Below are positions 34,680-42,404 of a DNA stretch of 53,123 nucleotides, in pieces; within the stretch, counting starts at the first letter, position 1; every line of letters begins with the position of its first letter. The position numbers and the translations under genes are program-made. Location: the NCBI RefSeq assembly GCF_002198675.1, contig NZ_MWLL01000155.1:1-53123 (forward strand). Reading direction: 5' to 3'. The notes beneath the pieces were generated by a model. The model worked only from the letters and a program-made list of their open reading frames with translations, was not told the origin of the DNA and did not search any database. This DNA comes from Kineosporia sp. R_H_3 (GTDB lineage: Bacteria > Actinomycetota > Actinomycetes > Actinomycetales > Kineosporiaceae).

Positions 34680-35324
34680 GTGACCCAGCTCGTCAGAGTG
34701 CAGAACTTCAACGTCTCACGGGACGGCATCGGGGCCGGTGAGGACCAGACCCTCGAGCGGCCCTTCGGCCACGTCGACCCCGGGCGGCTCTTCGCGTGGG
34801 CCGGTGCGACAGCCAGCTGGCCGATGCGCACCGAGCCGGGCGGGAGCCGCGGCCTGGACGACTACCTCACGCGCGACTACGACCGCAACATCGGCGCAGA
34901 GATCATGGGCCGCAACAAGTTCGGCCCCTACCGCGGGCCGTGGGAGGACCACGAGTGGAACGGGTGGTGGGGCGACCGGCCGCCGTTCCGCACCCCGGTC
35001 TTCGTCATGACCCACCACCCGCGGGAGTCGCTGACCCTCGCCGACACGACGTTCCACTTCGTCGCCGGCGACCCGGCCACCGTGCTCGACCTGGCCAAGG
35101 AGGCCGCCGCCGGCAAGGACGTGCGGCTCGGCGGCGGGGTCACGACGATCCGGCAGTTCCTCGACGCCGACCTCGTCGACACCCTCCACGTGACGGTGTC
35201 ACCGGTCGACCTCGGGCACGGCCTGCGGTTGTGGGACTCGCCGTCCGACCTCCTCGACCGCTTCCACCTCGACGTCGTGCCGAGCCCGAGCGGCGTGACG
35301 CACCACCTGTTCTGGCGGCGCTGA
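34680..35324 (+). CDS. dihydrofolate reductase family (RibD C-terminal-like) protein
   Basis: The 214-aa protein matches the RibD-C/DHFR-like fold. It opens VRVQNFNVSRDGIGAGEDQT, then has GAEIMGRNKFGPYRGPWEDHEWNGWWG, PVFVMTHHPR, and DVRLGGGVTTIRQFLDADLVDTLHVTVSPVDLG, which holds the NADPH-binding Gly motif and the following strands. Family members reduce pteridine- or flavin-precursor-like substrates; the natural one is unknown. The GTG at 34680 is chosen for the strong AGGAGGAAGC just before it. A frame upstream to 34623 lacks a ribosome site. Confidence 0.85.
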   Translation: MTQLVRVQNFNVSRDGIGAGEDQTLERPFGHVDPGRLFAWAGATASWPMRTEPGGSRGLDDYLTRDYDRNIGAEIMGRNKFGPYRGPWEDHEWNGWWGDRPPFRTPVFVMTHHPRESLTLADTTFHFVAGDPATVLDLAKEAAAGKDVRLGGGVTTIRQFLDADLVDTLHVTVSPVDLGHGLRLWDSPSDLLDRFHLDVVPSPSGVTHHLFWRR

Positions 35325-35326
35325 AT

Positions 35327-35390
35327 GCCGGACGGCGGCCGGCACCGCACGACGTCCGTGGACGCTCGCGCAGGCCGGCCGCCGTCCGGC
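35327..35390. terminator. bidirectional terminator between the DHFR-family gene and glnA
   Basis: Arms 35327-35343 and 35374-35390 are exact 17-base complements with a 30-base loop, centred in the 96-base gap between the two convergent stop codons. Confidence 0.85.
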
Positions 35391-35420
35391 GACGGTCAGC
35401 GGGTCAGGGACCCGCACCTG

Positions 35421-36845
35421 TCAGATGTCGTAGTACAGCTCGAACTCGTGGGGGTGCGGCCGCAGGGAGATCGGGAGGATCTCCTGCTGACGCTTGAAGT
35501 CGATCCACGTGTCGATGAGGTCCTCGGTGAACACGCCACCCTCGGAGAGGTAGCTGTGGTCGGCCTCGAGGGCGTCGAGGACGGCGCCGAGCGAGCCGGG
35601 GACCTGCGGGATCGAGGCGTGCTCCTCCGGCGGCAGCTCGTAGAGGTCCTTGTCGACCGGCGCGAGCGGCTCGATCCGGTTCTTGATGCCGTCGATGCCG
35701 GCCATGAGCTGGGCGGCGAACGCGAGGTACGGGTTGCTCGACGGGTCGGGCACCCGGAACTCGATGCGCTTGGCCTTCGGGTTCGAACCGGTCACCGGGA
35801 TCCGCACGCAGGCGGAGCGGTTGCGGGCCGAGTAGACCAGGTTGACCGGCGCCTCGTAGCCCGGCACCAGGCGGCGGTAGCTGTTCACCGTCGGGTTGGT
35901 GAAGGCGAGCAGCGACGGGGCGTGGTGCAGGAGGCCGCCGATGTACCAGCGCGCGATGTCGGAGAGGCCGCCGTAGCCTCGCTCGTCGTAGAAGAGCGGC
36001 TCGCCGTCCTTCCAGAGCGACTGGTGGCAGTGCATGCCCGAGCCGTTGTCACCGAAGAGCGGCTTCGGCATGAAGGTCGCCGTCTTGCCGGCCTCCCAGG
36101 CCACGTTCTTGATGACGTACTTGAAGAGCATGACCTTGTCGGCCGAGCGCAGCAGCGTGTCGAAGCGGTAGTTGATCTCCGCCTGGCCCGCGGTGCCGAC
36201 CTCGTGGTGGGCGCGCTCGACCTGGAGGCCGAGCGAGTCCAGGGTCTTCGACATCTGGTCGCGCAGGTCCGCGTAGTGGTCGACCGGCGGGACGGGGAAG
36301 TAGCCGCCCTTGTACCGGGTCTTGTAGCCGCGGTTGCCGCCCTCCTCGATGCGCCCGGTGTTCCAGGCGCCCTCGATGGAGTCGATGTGGTAGTAGCCGG
36401 CGTTCTGCTTCGTCTCGAAGCGGACGTCGTCGAAGACGTAGAACTCCGCCTCGGGGGCGAAGAACGCGGTGTCCGCGATGCCCGTCGACCTGAGGTACGC
36501 CTCGGCCTTGCGGGCCACCTGGCGCGGGTCGCGGCTGTACGCCTCGTCCGTGTACGGGTCGACGATGCTCATGTTGATGTTGAGCGTCTTCTCCGTGCGG
36601 AACGGGTCGATGTACGCGGTGCCGACGTCCGGGATGAGCTTCATGTCCGACTCGTTGATCGCCTGGAAGCCACGGATCGACGAACCGTCGAACATCTGGC
36701 CCTCGGCGAAGAACGTTGCGTCGACAGACGCGGCCGGGACGTTGAAGTGCTGCATGACCCCGGGGAGGTCGCAGAACCGCACGTCCACGAACTTGACGTC
36801 CTCGTCCTTGATGAACTTGAGGACCTCGTCGCCATTGCTGAACAT
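35421..36845 (-). CDS. glnA: type I glutamine synthetase GlnA (adenylylation-regulated)
   Basis: The main ammonia-assimilating enzyme. The 474-aa GSI-beta protein has [46 protein letters not shown], the metal/substrate stretches [12 protein letters not shown] and [30 protein letters not shown], and [21 protein letters not shown]. Tyr402 in [10 protein letters not shown] is the residue modified by GlnE, and glnE is encoded about 9 kb away in this window. The ATG at 36843-36845 has GGAGGTTGG before it. The upstream region (36936-36989) has a promoter and a GlnR-like box, so nitrogen limitation should raise its transcription. Confidence 0.97.
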   Translation of the reverse strand: MFSNGDEVLKFIKDEDVKFVDVRFCDLPGVMQHFNVPAASVDATFFAEGQMFDGSSIRGFQAINESDMKLIPDVGTAYIDPFRTEKTLNINMSIVDPYTDEAYSRDPRQVARKAEAYLRSTGIADTAFFAPEAEFYVFDDVRFETKQNAGYYHIDSIEGAWNTGRIEEGGNRGYKTRYKGGYFPVPPVDHYADLRDQMSKTLDSLGLQVERAHHEVGTAGQAEINYRFDTLLRSADKVMLFKYVIKNVAWEAGKTATFMPKPLFGDNGSGMHCHQSLWKDGEPLFYDERGYGGLSDIARWYIGGLLHHAPSLLAFTNPTVNSYRRLVPGYEAPVNLVYSARNRSACVRIPVTGSNPKAKRIEFRVPDPSSNPYLAFAAQLMAGIDGIKNRIEPLAPVDKDLYELPPEEHASIPQVPGSLGAVLDALEADHSYLSEGGVFTEDLIDTWIDFKRQQEILPISLRPHPHEFELYYDI

Positions 36846-36935
36846 CCAACCTCCAGGGCTGGGGAGCGGAGCGGGCATCGGGCAGGGTTCACCGCGGGGC
36901 CCGCGTCATCGGGGAGTCCCGTGGAATCGCCCTGG

Positions 36936-36989
36936 ACACTATGGACCAGGGATTTCCCTCCAGTGTCCCGTCTGTTTCCATGAGGTAAC
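36936..36989 (-). promoter_or_regulatory. glnA promoter with four-half-site GlnR-like box
   Basis: On the minus strand, GTTAC (36989-36985), GAAAC (36978-36974), GACAC (36967-36963) and GAAAT (36956-36952) follow with exact six-base spacers, alternating a- and b-type sites as in Streptomyces GlnR boxes. The -10-like TAGTGT (36941-36936) lies ten bases downstream, within an inverted repeat (CCCTGG/CCAGGG, 36930-36935 and 36946-36951). The leader to the ATG is about 85 bases. Confidence 0.8.
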
Positions 36990-37079
36990 GGGAGCCGACC
37001 GCAGGTGTCGGCGGTGTGACGTTACTCCGCGGCCGGGGGCCCGGGTGCCCCGCCGCGCCGCCCCGGCTAGCCTCGGGGC

Positions 37080-37544
37080 ATGGCCGGACGACGCGACATG
37101 GGTTCGTGGCTCGACGGGCCGGGCGGGTCGCGGACGCCGGTGGACGCCGGCACGGAGCACCCCGGGGCCCGGTTCGGCCGGCCGGCGCAGGGTGCCGGGT
37201 CGGTCGCCTCGTTCGGGCGGCGGGTCGTCGGGCTGCTCGTCGACTGGCTGCTCTGCGTGCTCATCGCGCAGGGACTGCTGTCGTCCGTCGGTCGCCCCGA
37301 CCTCATGGCGCTCGTCGTCCTCGTGACCGAGCACGTGCTGCTCGTCGGGACCCTCGGCATGACGATCGGGCACCGGGTCGCCGGGATCAGGGTCGAGACG
37401 CTCGACGGCCGCCCGCCGGGGCCGGCCCGCGCGCTCGTGCGGGCGCTGCTGCTCGTCCTCGTCGTCCCGCCGCTGTTCACCGACCGCGACAACCGGGGCC
37501 TGCACGACCGGGCCGCGGGCACGCTCGTCGTCCGCGCCGGCTGA
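37080..37544 (+). CDS. RDD-family membrane protein
   Basis: The 154-aa protein has a charged N terminus, then ASFGRRVVGLLVDWLLCVLIAQ, which carries the R and D of the RDD domain in its first membrane helix. Two more helices follow (ALVVLVTEHVLLVGTLGMTIG and LVRALLLVLVVPPLF), with TDRDNRGLHDRAAGTLVV at the end. The function of the family is unknown, although some members act in ion transport. Rv2219A of Mycobacterium holds the same place, next to glnA and DUF4191. TAGCCT at 37068-37073 with a 6-base gap indicates a leaderless start. Confidence 0.9.
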   Translation: MAGRRDMGSWLDGPGGSRTPVDAGTEHPGARFGRPAQGAGSVASFGRRVVGLLVDWLLCVLIAQGLLSSVGRPDLMALVVLVTEHVLLVGTLGMTIGHRVAGIRVETLDGRPPGPARALVRALLLVLVVPPLFTDRDNRGLHDRAAGTLVVRAG

Positions 37545-37565
37545 CCGGTCAGGGGCGGGGAGAGG

Positions 37566-37793
37566 TCAGGCGCGGGCGGAGCGGCGGGGTGCGGGGCGGC
37601 GCTCGGCGGAGGTGAAGGACTCCTCGATCGAGCGCAGGTCGCGCAGCGTCCGGAGCTCGTCGAGGTGGCGGGCGCGGCCGGCGGCCATGCCCACCGCGGC
37701 GTTCCGGGCGGCTCCGACGGCGAGCGTCGCGTCGGCCCTGCGGACGAGCGCGCCGACGACGCGGGCGACGCCGTTCGCGGGAGTGGGGATCAT
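37566..37793 (-). CDS. small basic protein of unknown function, 75 aa
   Basis: I do not recognise the family. It is a 75-aa protein with a helical, Ala- and Arg-rich centre (VGALVRRADATLAVGAARNAAVGMAAGRARHLDELRTLRDLRS) and a basic tail (RRPAPRRSARA). There is no signal peptide. Its reality rests on a good ribosome site (GGAGG, 7 bases before the ATG at 37791-37793), a well-formed promoter at 37839-37867, and third-position GC. It faces the RDD gene, whose stop lies 21 bases away. Confidence 0.65.
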   Translation of the reverse strand: MIPTPANGVARVVGALVRRADATLAVGAARNAAVGMAAGRARHLDELRTLRDLRSIEESFTSAERRPAPRRSARA

Positions 37794-37838
37794 GTCGGAC
37801 CTCCGAGTGCATCGGGGGACAGCCGACCGACCGGACAG

Positions 37839-37867
37839 AATCTAGTGCTTCTCACCCGTTCTGTCAC
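37839..37867 (-). promoter_or_regulatory. sigma-70-type promoter of the 75-aa protein gene
   Basis: On the minus strand GTGACA (37867-37862), 17 bases, then TAGATT (37844-37839). Both hexamers are near consensus (TTGACA, TATAAT-like), and the leader to the ATG at 37793 is about 40 bases. Confidence 0.7.
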
Positions 37868-38051
37868 GGTCCGCCCCGTTTCGTCGCCCATCGTCACGAC
37901 GACCAGTCAAGCGGGACGGTGTTTCTCCCGGGTGACGTGCGCGCAACGGTGGGTCGACGGTCGGTGACTGGCCGGCCGCTGGGTGACGCCCGGTCGGGGG
38001 GTCGGGTGGCGATGACCCAGCAGGTATCGGCGCCGGGGGCGCGCGCTTTAG

Positions 38052-38076
38052 CCCGTCCGGACGACGTCCGGACGGG
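38052..38076 (-). terminator. hairpin terminator after the DUF4191 gene
   Basis: CCCGTCCGGAC and GTCCGGACGGG flank three bases, an exact 11-base inverted repeat located 28 bases past the DUF4191 stop (38104). Confidence 0.75.
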
Positions 38077-38103
38077 GATCGTTCGCACCCCGTGACCGCG
38101 AGG

Positions 38104-38871
38104 TCAGCGGCCCCGCATCGCCTTGCGGTCGGGGCGCACCCGGGTCGGGTCGACACCCTTGGGGATCGGGGGCCGGACGCCGCCGAGCGCCCGCAGCCGC
38201 CGGGACACCTCGCTGACCTCCTGCTTGCTGATCGCCGGGCGCATCCGGGTCAGCTTCCCGTTGAGCTTCTGCAGCGGCACCTGGTCGGCGCCGTCGCCCG
38301 CGTGGAGGACCGTGACGGGCACGTTCGGCAGCAGCCGGGCCATCTTCTTGCGCTCGGCGTCGGCGAGCCGGTTGACCCGGGGGAGCGGCCCCTCGGTGAC
38401 GAGGACGACGCCCGGGCGGCCGACGGCGCGGAAGACGAGGTCCTGGGTGCGCTGGTCGAAGGCGACCGGCTCCTGGTCGACGTTCCAGCCGCGGCGCAGG
38501 CTCGTCAGCGCCGCGCCGACGGCGCCGGGCTGGCCGGCGATCTGCGTGTACGCCGCGCGCTCGGCACGGCGGGCGAGGATGAACGTCGCGAGCAGGAAGC
38601 CCAGCGGCACCGACAGCACGAGCACGTAGTACGGGTGGCCGACCGCGGCCCCGATGGCGACGCCGAGCGCGACCGGCCCGAAGAAGCCGAGGAGCATCCA
38701 CCACGGCAGCGCGGGGTCGGCCTTGCGGGTCATCGTGAAGACGGCCCGCAGCTGGGCGATCCGGCCCTGCTTCTTCGGGGCGCCGTCACCGCCACCGCGA
38801 CGACGGAGGAACCCGCGCCGCGCCGGTGCGGCGTCGGGCGTGGGGGAGCTGCCGGAGGATCCACGTGCCAT
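38104..38871 (-). CDS. DUF4191 membrane protein
   Basis: The 255-aa protein has a basic N terminus (FLRRRGGGDGAPKKQGRIAQLRAVFTMTRKADP), then two membrane helices (LPWWMLLGFFGPVALGVAIGA and YYVLVLSVPLGFLLATFILA), and a soluble domain with LTSLRRGWNVDQEPVAFDQRTQDLVF and RPGVVLVTEGP. This is the DUF4191 family, always next to lipA and the RDD gene in Actinobacteria; its function is unknown. TATCCT (38884-38879) sits 7 bases before the ATG at 38869-38871, a leaderless-type start. An upstream frame to 38916 is not needed. Confidence 0.9.
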   Translation of the reverse strand: MARGSSGSSPTPDAAPARRGFLRRRGGGDGAPKKQGRIAQLRAVFTMTRKADPALPWWMLLGFFGPVALGVAIGAAVGHPYYVLVLSVPLGFLLATFILARRAERAAYTQIAGQPGAVGAALTSLRRGWNVDQEPVAFDQRTQDLVFRAVGRPGVVLVTEGPLPRVNRLADAERKKMARLLPNVPVTVLHAGDGADQVPLQKLNGKLTRMRPAISKQEVSEVSRRLRALGGVRPPIPKGVDPTRVRPDRKAMRGR

Positions 38872-38957
38872 GACCCAGAGGATACGGGCCCGCGCGCGGC
38901 CGGTGTGCACGACCACGGGCGGTCACCCCGGACGGCGCAGGGCCGCCGGGGCCCCGG

Positions 38958-39959
38958 TCAGCGGGCGAGCAGCGCCGACGCCTCCTGGCGGGCCGTGCCG
39001 GGCTCGGCGAGGTGCGCCAGCTCGGGGCGGATCGTCTCCCCGCGCCGGGACATCGCCTGCGCCCACAGCCGGCCCGCGCGGTACGACGAGCGGACGAGCG
39101 GGCCCGACATGACCCCGAGGAAGCCGATCTCCTCGGCCTCGTCGCGCAGCTCGACGAACTCCTCGGGCTTGACCCAGCGCTCGACCGGGTGGTGCAGCGG
39201 GGACGGGCGCAGGTACTGGGTGATCGTCAGCAGGTCGCAGCCGGCGCCGTGGAGGTCGCGCAGCGCCTGGGAGACCTCCTCGCGGGTCTCGCCGAGGCCG
39301 AGGATGAGGTTGGACTTCGTCACCAGGCCCGCGGCGCGGCCCTGCGCGACGACGTCCAGGGACCGCTCGTAGCGGAACGCCGGACGGATCCGCTTGAAGA
39401 CCCGCGGCACGGTCTCGACGTTGTGCGCGAAGACCTCGGGGGCGGCATCGAAGACCTGCTGCAGCAGCTCGGGGTTCCCGGAGAAGTCGGGGACGAGGAT
39501 CTCGACGCCGGTGCCCGGGTTCAGGGCGTGGATCGCGCGGATGGTCTCGGCGTACAGCCAGGCGCCCTCGTCGGGGAGGTCGTCGCGGGCGACCCCGGTG
39601 ACGGTCGCGTACCGCAGGCCCATCGCCAGGACGCTCTCGGCGACCCGGCGCGGCTCGTCACGGTCCAGCGGCTCGGGCCGCCCGGTGTGGATCTGGCAGA
39701 AGTCGCAGCGGCGCGTGCACTCGCTGCCCCCGATGAGGAAGGTCGCCTCGCGGTCCTCCCAGCACTCGAAGATGTTGGGGCAGCCCGCCTCCTGGCAGAC
39801 CGTGTGCAGGCCGCCGGCCTTCACCAGGCTCGTGAGCTCGGAGTACTGCGGGCCCATGTGCGCGGTCGTGCGGATCCACTCGGGCTTGCGCTCGATCGGG
39901 ACCTCCGCGTTGCGCGCCTCGACGCGCAGCAGCTTTCGGCCCTCGGGGACGACCGTCAC
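38958..39959 (-). CDS. lipA: lipoyl synthase
   Basis: LipA inserts two sulphur atoms into octanoyl groups bound to E2 or GcvH. The 333-aa protein is a radical SAM enzyme with both iron-sulphur clusters visible: the auxiliary [12 protein letters not shown] and the radical [11 protein letters not shown] motif, plus the C-terminal VRSSYRAG motif, which ligates the auxiliary cluster. The GTG at 39957-39959 ([17 protein letters not shown]) is chosen because GGAGAGGAG lies just upstream and family starts align here. It lies between DUF4191 and, beyond the LLM gene, lipB, with which it completes lipoate synthesis. Confidence 0.97.
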   Translation of the reverse strand: MTVVPEGRKLLRVEARNAEVPIERKPEWIRTTAHMGPQYSELTSLVKAGGLHTVCQEAGCPNIFECWEDREATFLIGGSECTRRCDFCQIHTGRPEPLDRDEPRRVAESVLAMGLRYATVTGVARDDLPDEGAWLYAETIRAIHALNPGTGVEILVPDFSGNPELLQQVFDAAPEVFAHNVETVPRVFKRIRPAFRYERSLDVVAQGRAAGLVTKSNLILGLGETREEVSQALRDLHGAGCDLLTITQYLRPSPLHHPVERWVKPEEFVELRDEAEEIGFLGVMSGPLVRSSYRAGRLWAQAMSRRGETIRPELAHLAEPGTARQEASALLAR

Positions 39960-40056
39960 GGCCGGGCTCCTCTCCTCGTCCACGCCCACCCTAAGCGCCC
40001 TCCCGGGCGACGGTATGCCCGCGGTGACGGTGACGCGCGACGCATAGGCTCGGGGC

Positions 40057-40983
40057 ATGCTGCTGCGCGTCTTCACCGAACCCCAGCAGGGCGCCCGCCA
40101 CGCGGACCTGCTCGCCGTCGTCCGCCGCGCCGAGGACGCCGGGTACGACGCGTTCTTCCGCTCCGACCACTACCTGCCCTTCTCCGGCAACGGCCGGCCC
40201 GGCCCGAGCGACGCCTGGACGACGCTCGCCGGCCTGGCCCGGGAGACCACCCGGATCCGGCTCGGCACCCTCGTCAGCCCGGCGACCTTCCGGGAGCCGG
40301 CCGTGCTCGCCCTCCAGGTCGCCCAGGTGGACGACATGTCCGACGGGCGGGTCGAGCTCGGCCTGGGCGCGGGCTGGTTCGCGCAGGAGCACCAGGCGTT
40401 CGGCCTGGGGTTCCCCGAGACCTCCGAGCGCTTCGACCGGTTCGAGGAGCAGCTCGAGATCATCACCTCGCTGTGGTCGATGCCGGTGGGGGAGCGGTAC
40501 ACCTTCGAGGGCGCCCACCACCGGGTCGTCGACAACCCCGGTCTGCCCAAGCCGGTCCAGGCGCAGGTGCCGCTCGTCATCGGCGGCGGCGGGAAGCGCC
40601 GGACGCCGCAGCTGGCGGCCGAGTACGCGACCGAGTTCAACATCGGCTTCTGCGACCTCGACGAGGTCGCCGCCCGGGTCGGGAGGGTGCGGGCGGCCTG
40701 CGCCGCCGCGGGACGGGACCCGGCGACGCTGGCGGTCTCGTACGCCGCGACGACCGTCGTCGGCCGGGACGACGCCGAGGTCGCCCGGCGGGTGGCGGCG
40801 ATCGGCGCGGACCCCGCGGAGCTGCGCCGGGACGGGCTGTGCGGCACGCCCGCCGAGGTCGTCGACCGGCTCGGTGCGCTCGCGGCGCTCGGCGTCGACC
40901 GGGCCTACGTCCAGCTCCTCGACCTCGCGGACCTCGACCACGTCGACCTCGTGGCGGGCGAGGTCATGCCGCAGGTCGCCTGA
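40057..40983 (+). CDS. LLM class F420/flavin-dependent oxidoreductase
   Basis: The 308-aa protein has [40 protein letters not shown] at the N terminus, the hallmark [21 protein letters not shown] near residues 87-107, [12 protein letters not shown], and a conserved [10 protein letters not shown] near the end. It is a luciferase-like F420 or FMN enzyme with unknown substrate, inserted between lipA and lipB. TAGGCT lies 6 bases before the ATG, a leaderless-type start. Confidence 0.85.
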   Translation: MLLRVFTEPQQGARHADLLAVVRRAEDAGYDAFFRSDHYLPFSGNGRPGPSDAWTTLAGLARETTRIRLGTLVSPATFREPAVLALQVAQVDDMSDGRVELGLGAGWFAQEHQAFGLGFPETSERFDRFEEQLEIITSLWSMPVGERYTFEGAHHRVVDNPGLPKPVQAQVPLVIGGGGKRRTPQLAAEYATEFNIGFCDLDEVAARVGRVRAACAAAGRDPATLAVSYAATTVVGRDDAEVARRVAAIGADPAELRRDGLCGTPAEVVDRLGALAALGVDRAYVQLLDLADLDHVDLVAGEVMPQVA

Positions 40984-40984
40984 G

Positions 40985-41001
40985 GCGGCCGGGCCGGCCG
41001 C
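40985..41001. terminator. hairpin between convergent LLM gene and lipB
   Basis: GCGGCCGG and CCGGCCGC flank a single G, an exact 8-base inverted repeat between the stop at 40983 and the lipB stop (41008). A probable bidirectional terminator, although the tiny loop means the real stem would be shorter. Confidence 0.5.
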
Positions 41002-41007
41002 GCGGGG

Positions 41008-41754
41008 TCAGCCCTTCGCGCGGCGGGCCAGGTACCCGCCGAGGTCGGCGGCGGCGAGGTGCCGCTCGACGACCGGCAGCACCTCGGCGACGGTGACGTC
41101 GCGGCCCAGCTCGGCGGACAGCGACGTGACGCCGGCGTCCGCGATCCCGCACGGGACGATCGCGCCGAACGCCGTGAGGTCGGGGTCGCAGTTCAGCGCG
41201 AAGCCGTGCATGGTCACCTGCCGGCTGACCCGGATGCCGATCGCGGCGACCTTGCGCTCGGGCCGGCCCCGTCCCGACGGGCCGTCGGCGGCGACCCAGA
41301 CCCCGGAGCGGCCCTCGACCTTGCCGGTCACGAGACCGAGGTCGGCGCAGACGTCGATGAGCACCTGCTCGACGCGCCGCACGTACGCGACGACGTCGAT
41401 CGGGGCCGCGAGCCGCACGACCGGGTAACCGACGAGCTGGCCCGGACCGTGCCAGGTGATCTTCCCGCCGCGGTCGACGTCGTGCACCGGGGTGCCGTCG
41501 GACGGCCGCTCGTGCGGCTCGGTCTGGCTGCCCGCCGTGTAGACCGGCGGGTGCTCGAGGAGCAGCACGGTGCCCGGCTCGGTGCCGGCGACGACGGCGG
41601 CGTGCAGGTCGCGCTGCCGCTGCCAGGCCTCGAGGTAGTCGACCCGGTGCTCGCCGAACCCGACCCGGACGACGCGGACCGGACCGGGCAGGTCGACGGC
41701 TGCGGCGGGGACGGCAGAGGCGGTCGTGGGCACGGCGGACGTCGGGGCGGACAT
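41008..41754 (-). CDS. lipB: lipoyl(octanoyl) transferase
   Basis: LipB moves octanoate from acyl carrier protein to lipoyl domains. The 248-aa protein has [33 protein letters not shown], the Lys in [18 protein letters not shown] near residue 172, and the nucleophile Cys202 in [14 protein letters not shown]. An N-terminal extension of about 25 residues (Ala/Thr/Pro-rich) precedes the usual start. The ATG at 41752-41754 is preceded by TAGGCT (41767-41762) with a 7-base gap; this hexamer lies in the last codons of the MarR gene, so lipB has its own promoter. Confidence 0.95.
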   Translation of the reverse strand: MSAPTSAVPTTASAVPAAAVDLPGPVRVVRVGFGEHRVDYLEAWQRQRDLHAAVVAGTEPGTVLLLEHPPVYTAGSQTEPHERPSDGTPVHDVDRGGKITWHGPGQLVGYPVVRLAAPIDVVAYVRRVEQVLIDVCADLGLVTGKVEGRSGVWVAADGPSGRGRPERKVAAIGIRVSRQVTMHGFALNCDPDLTAFGAIVPCGIADAGVTSLSAELGRDVTVAEVLPVVERHLAAADLGGYLARRAKG

Positions 41755-41759
41755 GCCCG

Positions 41760-42248
41760 TCAGCCTACGTCGCGGTCCCGGTCGGGGCCCTCGCCGGTGA
41801 CGGCGTCCGGTGCCGCGGCCTCCGGCCAGCGCTGCCGCGACCGGCGCCGGACGACGGCGACGAGCGCGCGGCGCAGCGCCTCGACGTCCTCGACGGCGTC
41901 GGCGAAGTAGCCCTCGGCGACCTCGATGTCGCTCGCGCGCAGGTACGTGCGCCGTCCGGACTCGGTGAGGCTCACGACGACCCGCCTGCGGTCGGCGTCG
42001 TCCCGGTGCCGCTCGACGTAGCCGGAGCGCTCGAGCCGCTCGACGGTGCGGCTCATCGTCTGGTCCTCGACCTGGACGGCGGCCGCGAGCTCGCGCTGGG
42101 TCATCGGCCGGGTGCCGAGCACGTGGAGGACGGCGAGGCTGGCGTGGTTGAGGTCCCAGCGCGCGAGGTGGGTGTTCCACTCGTGCTCGACGAGGCGTGC
42201 CGCGGACGACAGGAGCCGCCCTGTCGGCCACGTCTCGATCGGGTCCAC
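41760..42248 (-). CDS. MarR-family transcriptional regulator
   Basis: The 162-aa protein has the MarR winged helix-turn-helix: [68 protein letters not shown], then a long helix for dimerisation. The GTG at 42246-42248 is preceded by TACCGT with a 6-base gap, again leaderless-type. It is divergent from the MMPL exporter gene, and a 12-base palindrome in the gap (42326-42337) is its likely operator. The likely role is control of the exporter in response to a small lipophilic or aromatic compound. Confidence 0.9.
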   Translation of the reverse strand: MDPIETWPTGRLLSSAARLVEHEWNTHLARWDLNHASLAVLHVLGTRPMTQRELAAAVQVEDQTMSRTVERLERSGYVERHRDDADRRRVVVSLTESGRRTYLRASDIEVAEGYFADAVEDVEALRRALVAVVRRRSRQRWPEAAAPDAVTGEGPDRDRDVG

Positions 42249-42310
42249 GGCGTAACGGTACGCCCCGCGCGTCGGACCTTCGAGGTGCGGCCGGTCGCGC
42301 CGGGCAGCAG

Positions 42311-42337
42311 TATTGTCGGCGCTGCTCAGCATGCTGA
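42311..42337 (+). promoter_or_regulatory. MMPL promoter with overlapping MarR-type palindrome
   Basis: TATTGT at 42311-42316 is a good -10 hexamer. The perfect palindrome TCAGCATGCTGA at 42326-42337 starts about at the expected transcription start. The gap between the divergent starts (42248 and 42405) is 156 bases. A repressor bound here would block transcription initiation of the exporter gene. Confidence 0.6.
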
Positions 42338-42404
42338 ACATTCTCGGCGGGTCGAACTCCCGGCCCGCCGGGCGTCCATCGCCCCCGATCCCGGAGCCTG
42401 ACCC

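Larger units (their letters stand above)
37794..38103. other. 310-base intergenic region upstream of the 75-aa protein
   Basis: It contains the promoter of the small gene (37839-37867), about 180 bases in which I see nothing (37870-38050; moderately AT-richer, with scattered GGTGACG-like words), and the DUF4191 hairpin at 38052-38076. No open frame of convincing composition is present. Confidence 0.6.

Noticed and set aside
21017-36845. Riboswitch or glutamine-sensing RNA in front of the glutamine synthetase genes
   Set aside because: The upstream regions are short or explained by promoter and GlnR-like elements; no glnA-type RNA motif could be recognised by eye.
38104-38916. Longer start for the DUF4191 protein at 38916
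   Set aside because: The ATG at 38871 has the TATCCT hexamer at leaderless spacing, and the added residues (HTGRARARILWV) are translation of that promoter.
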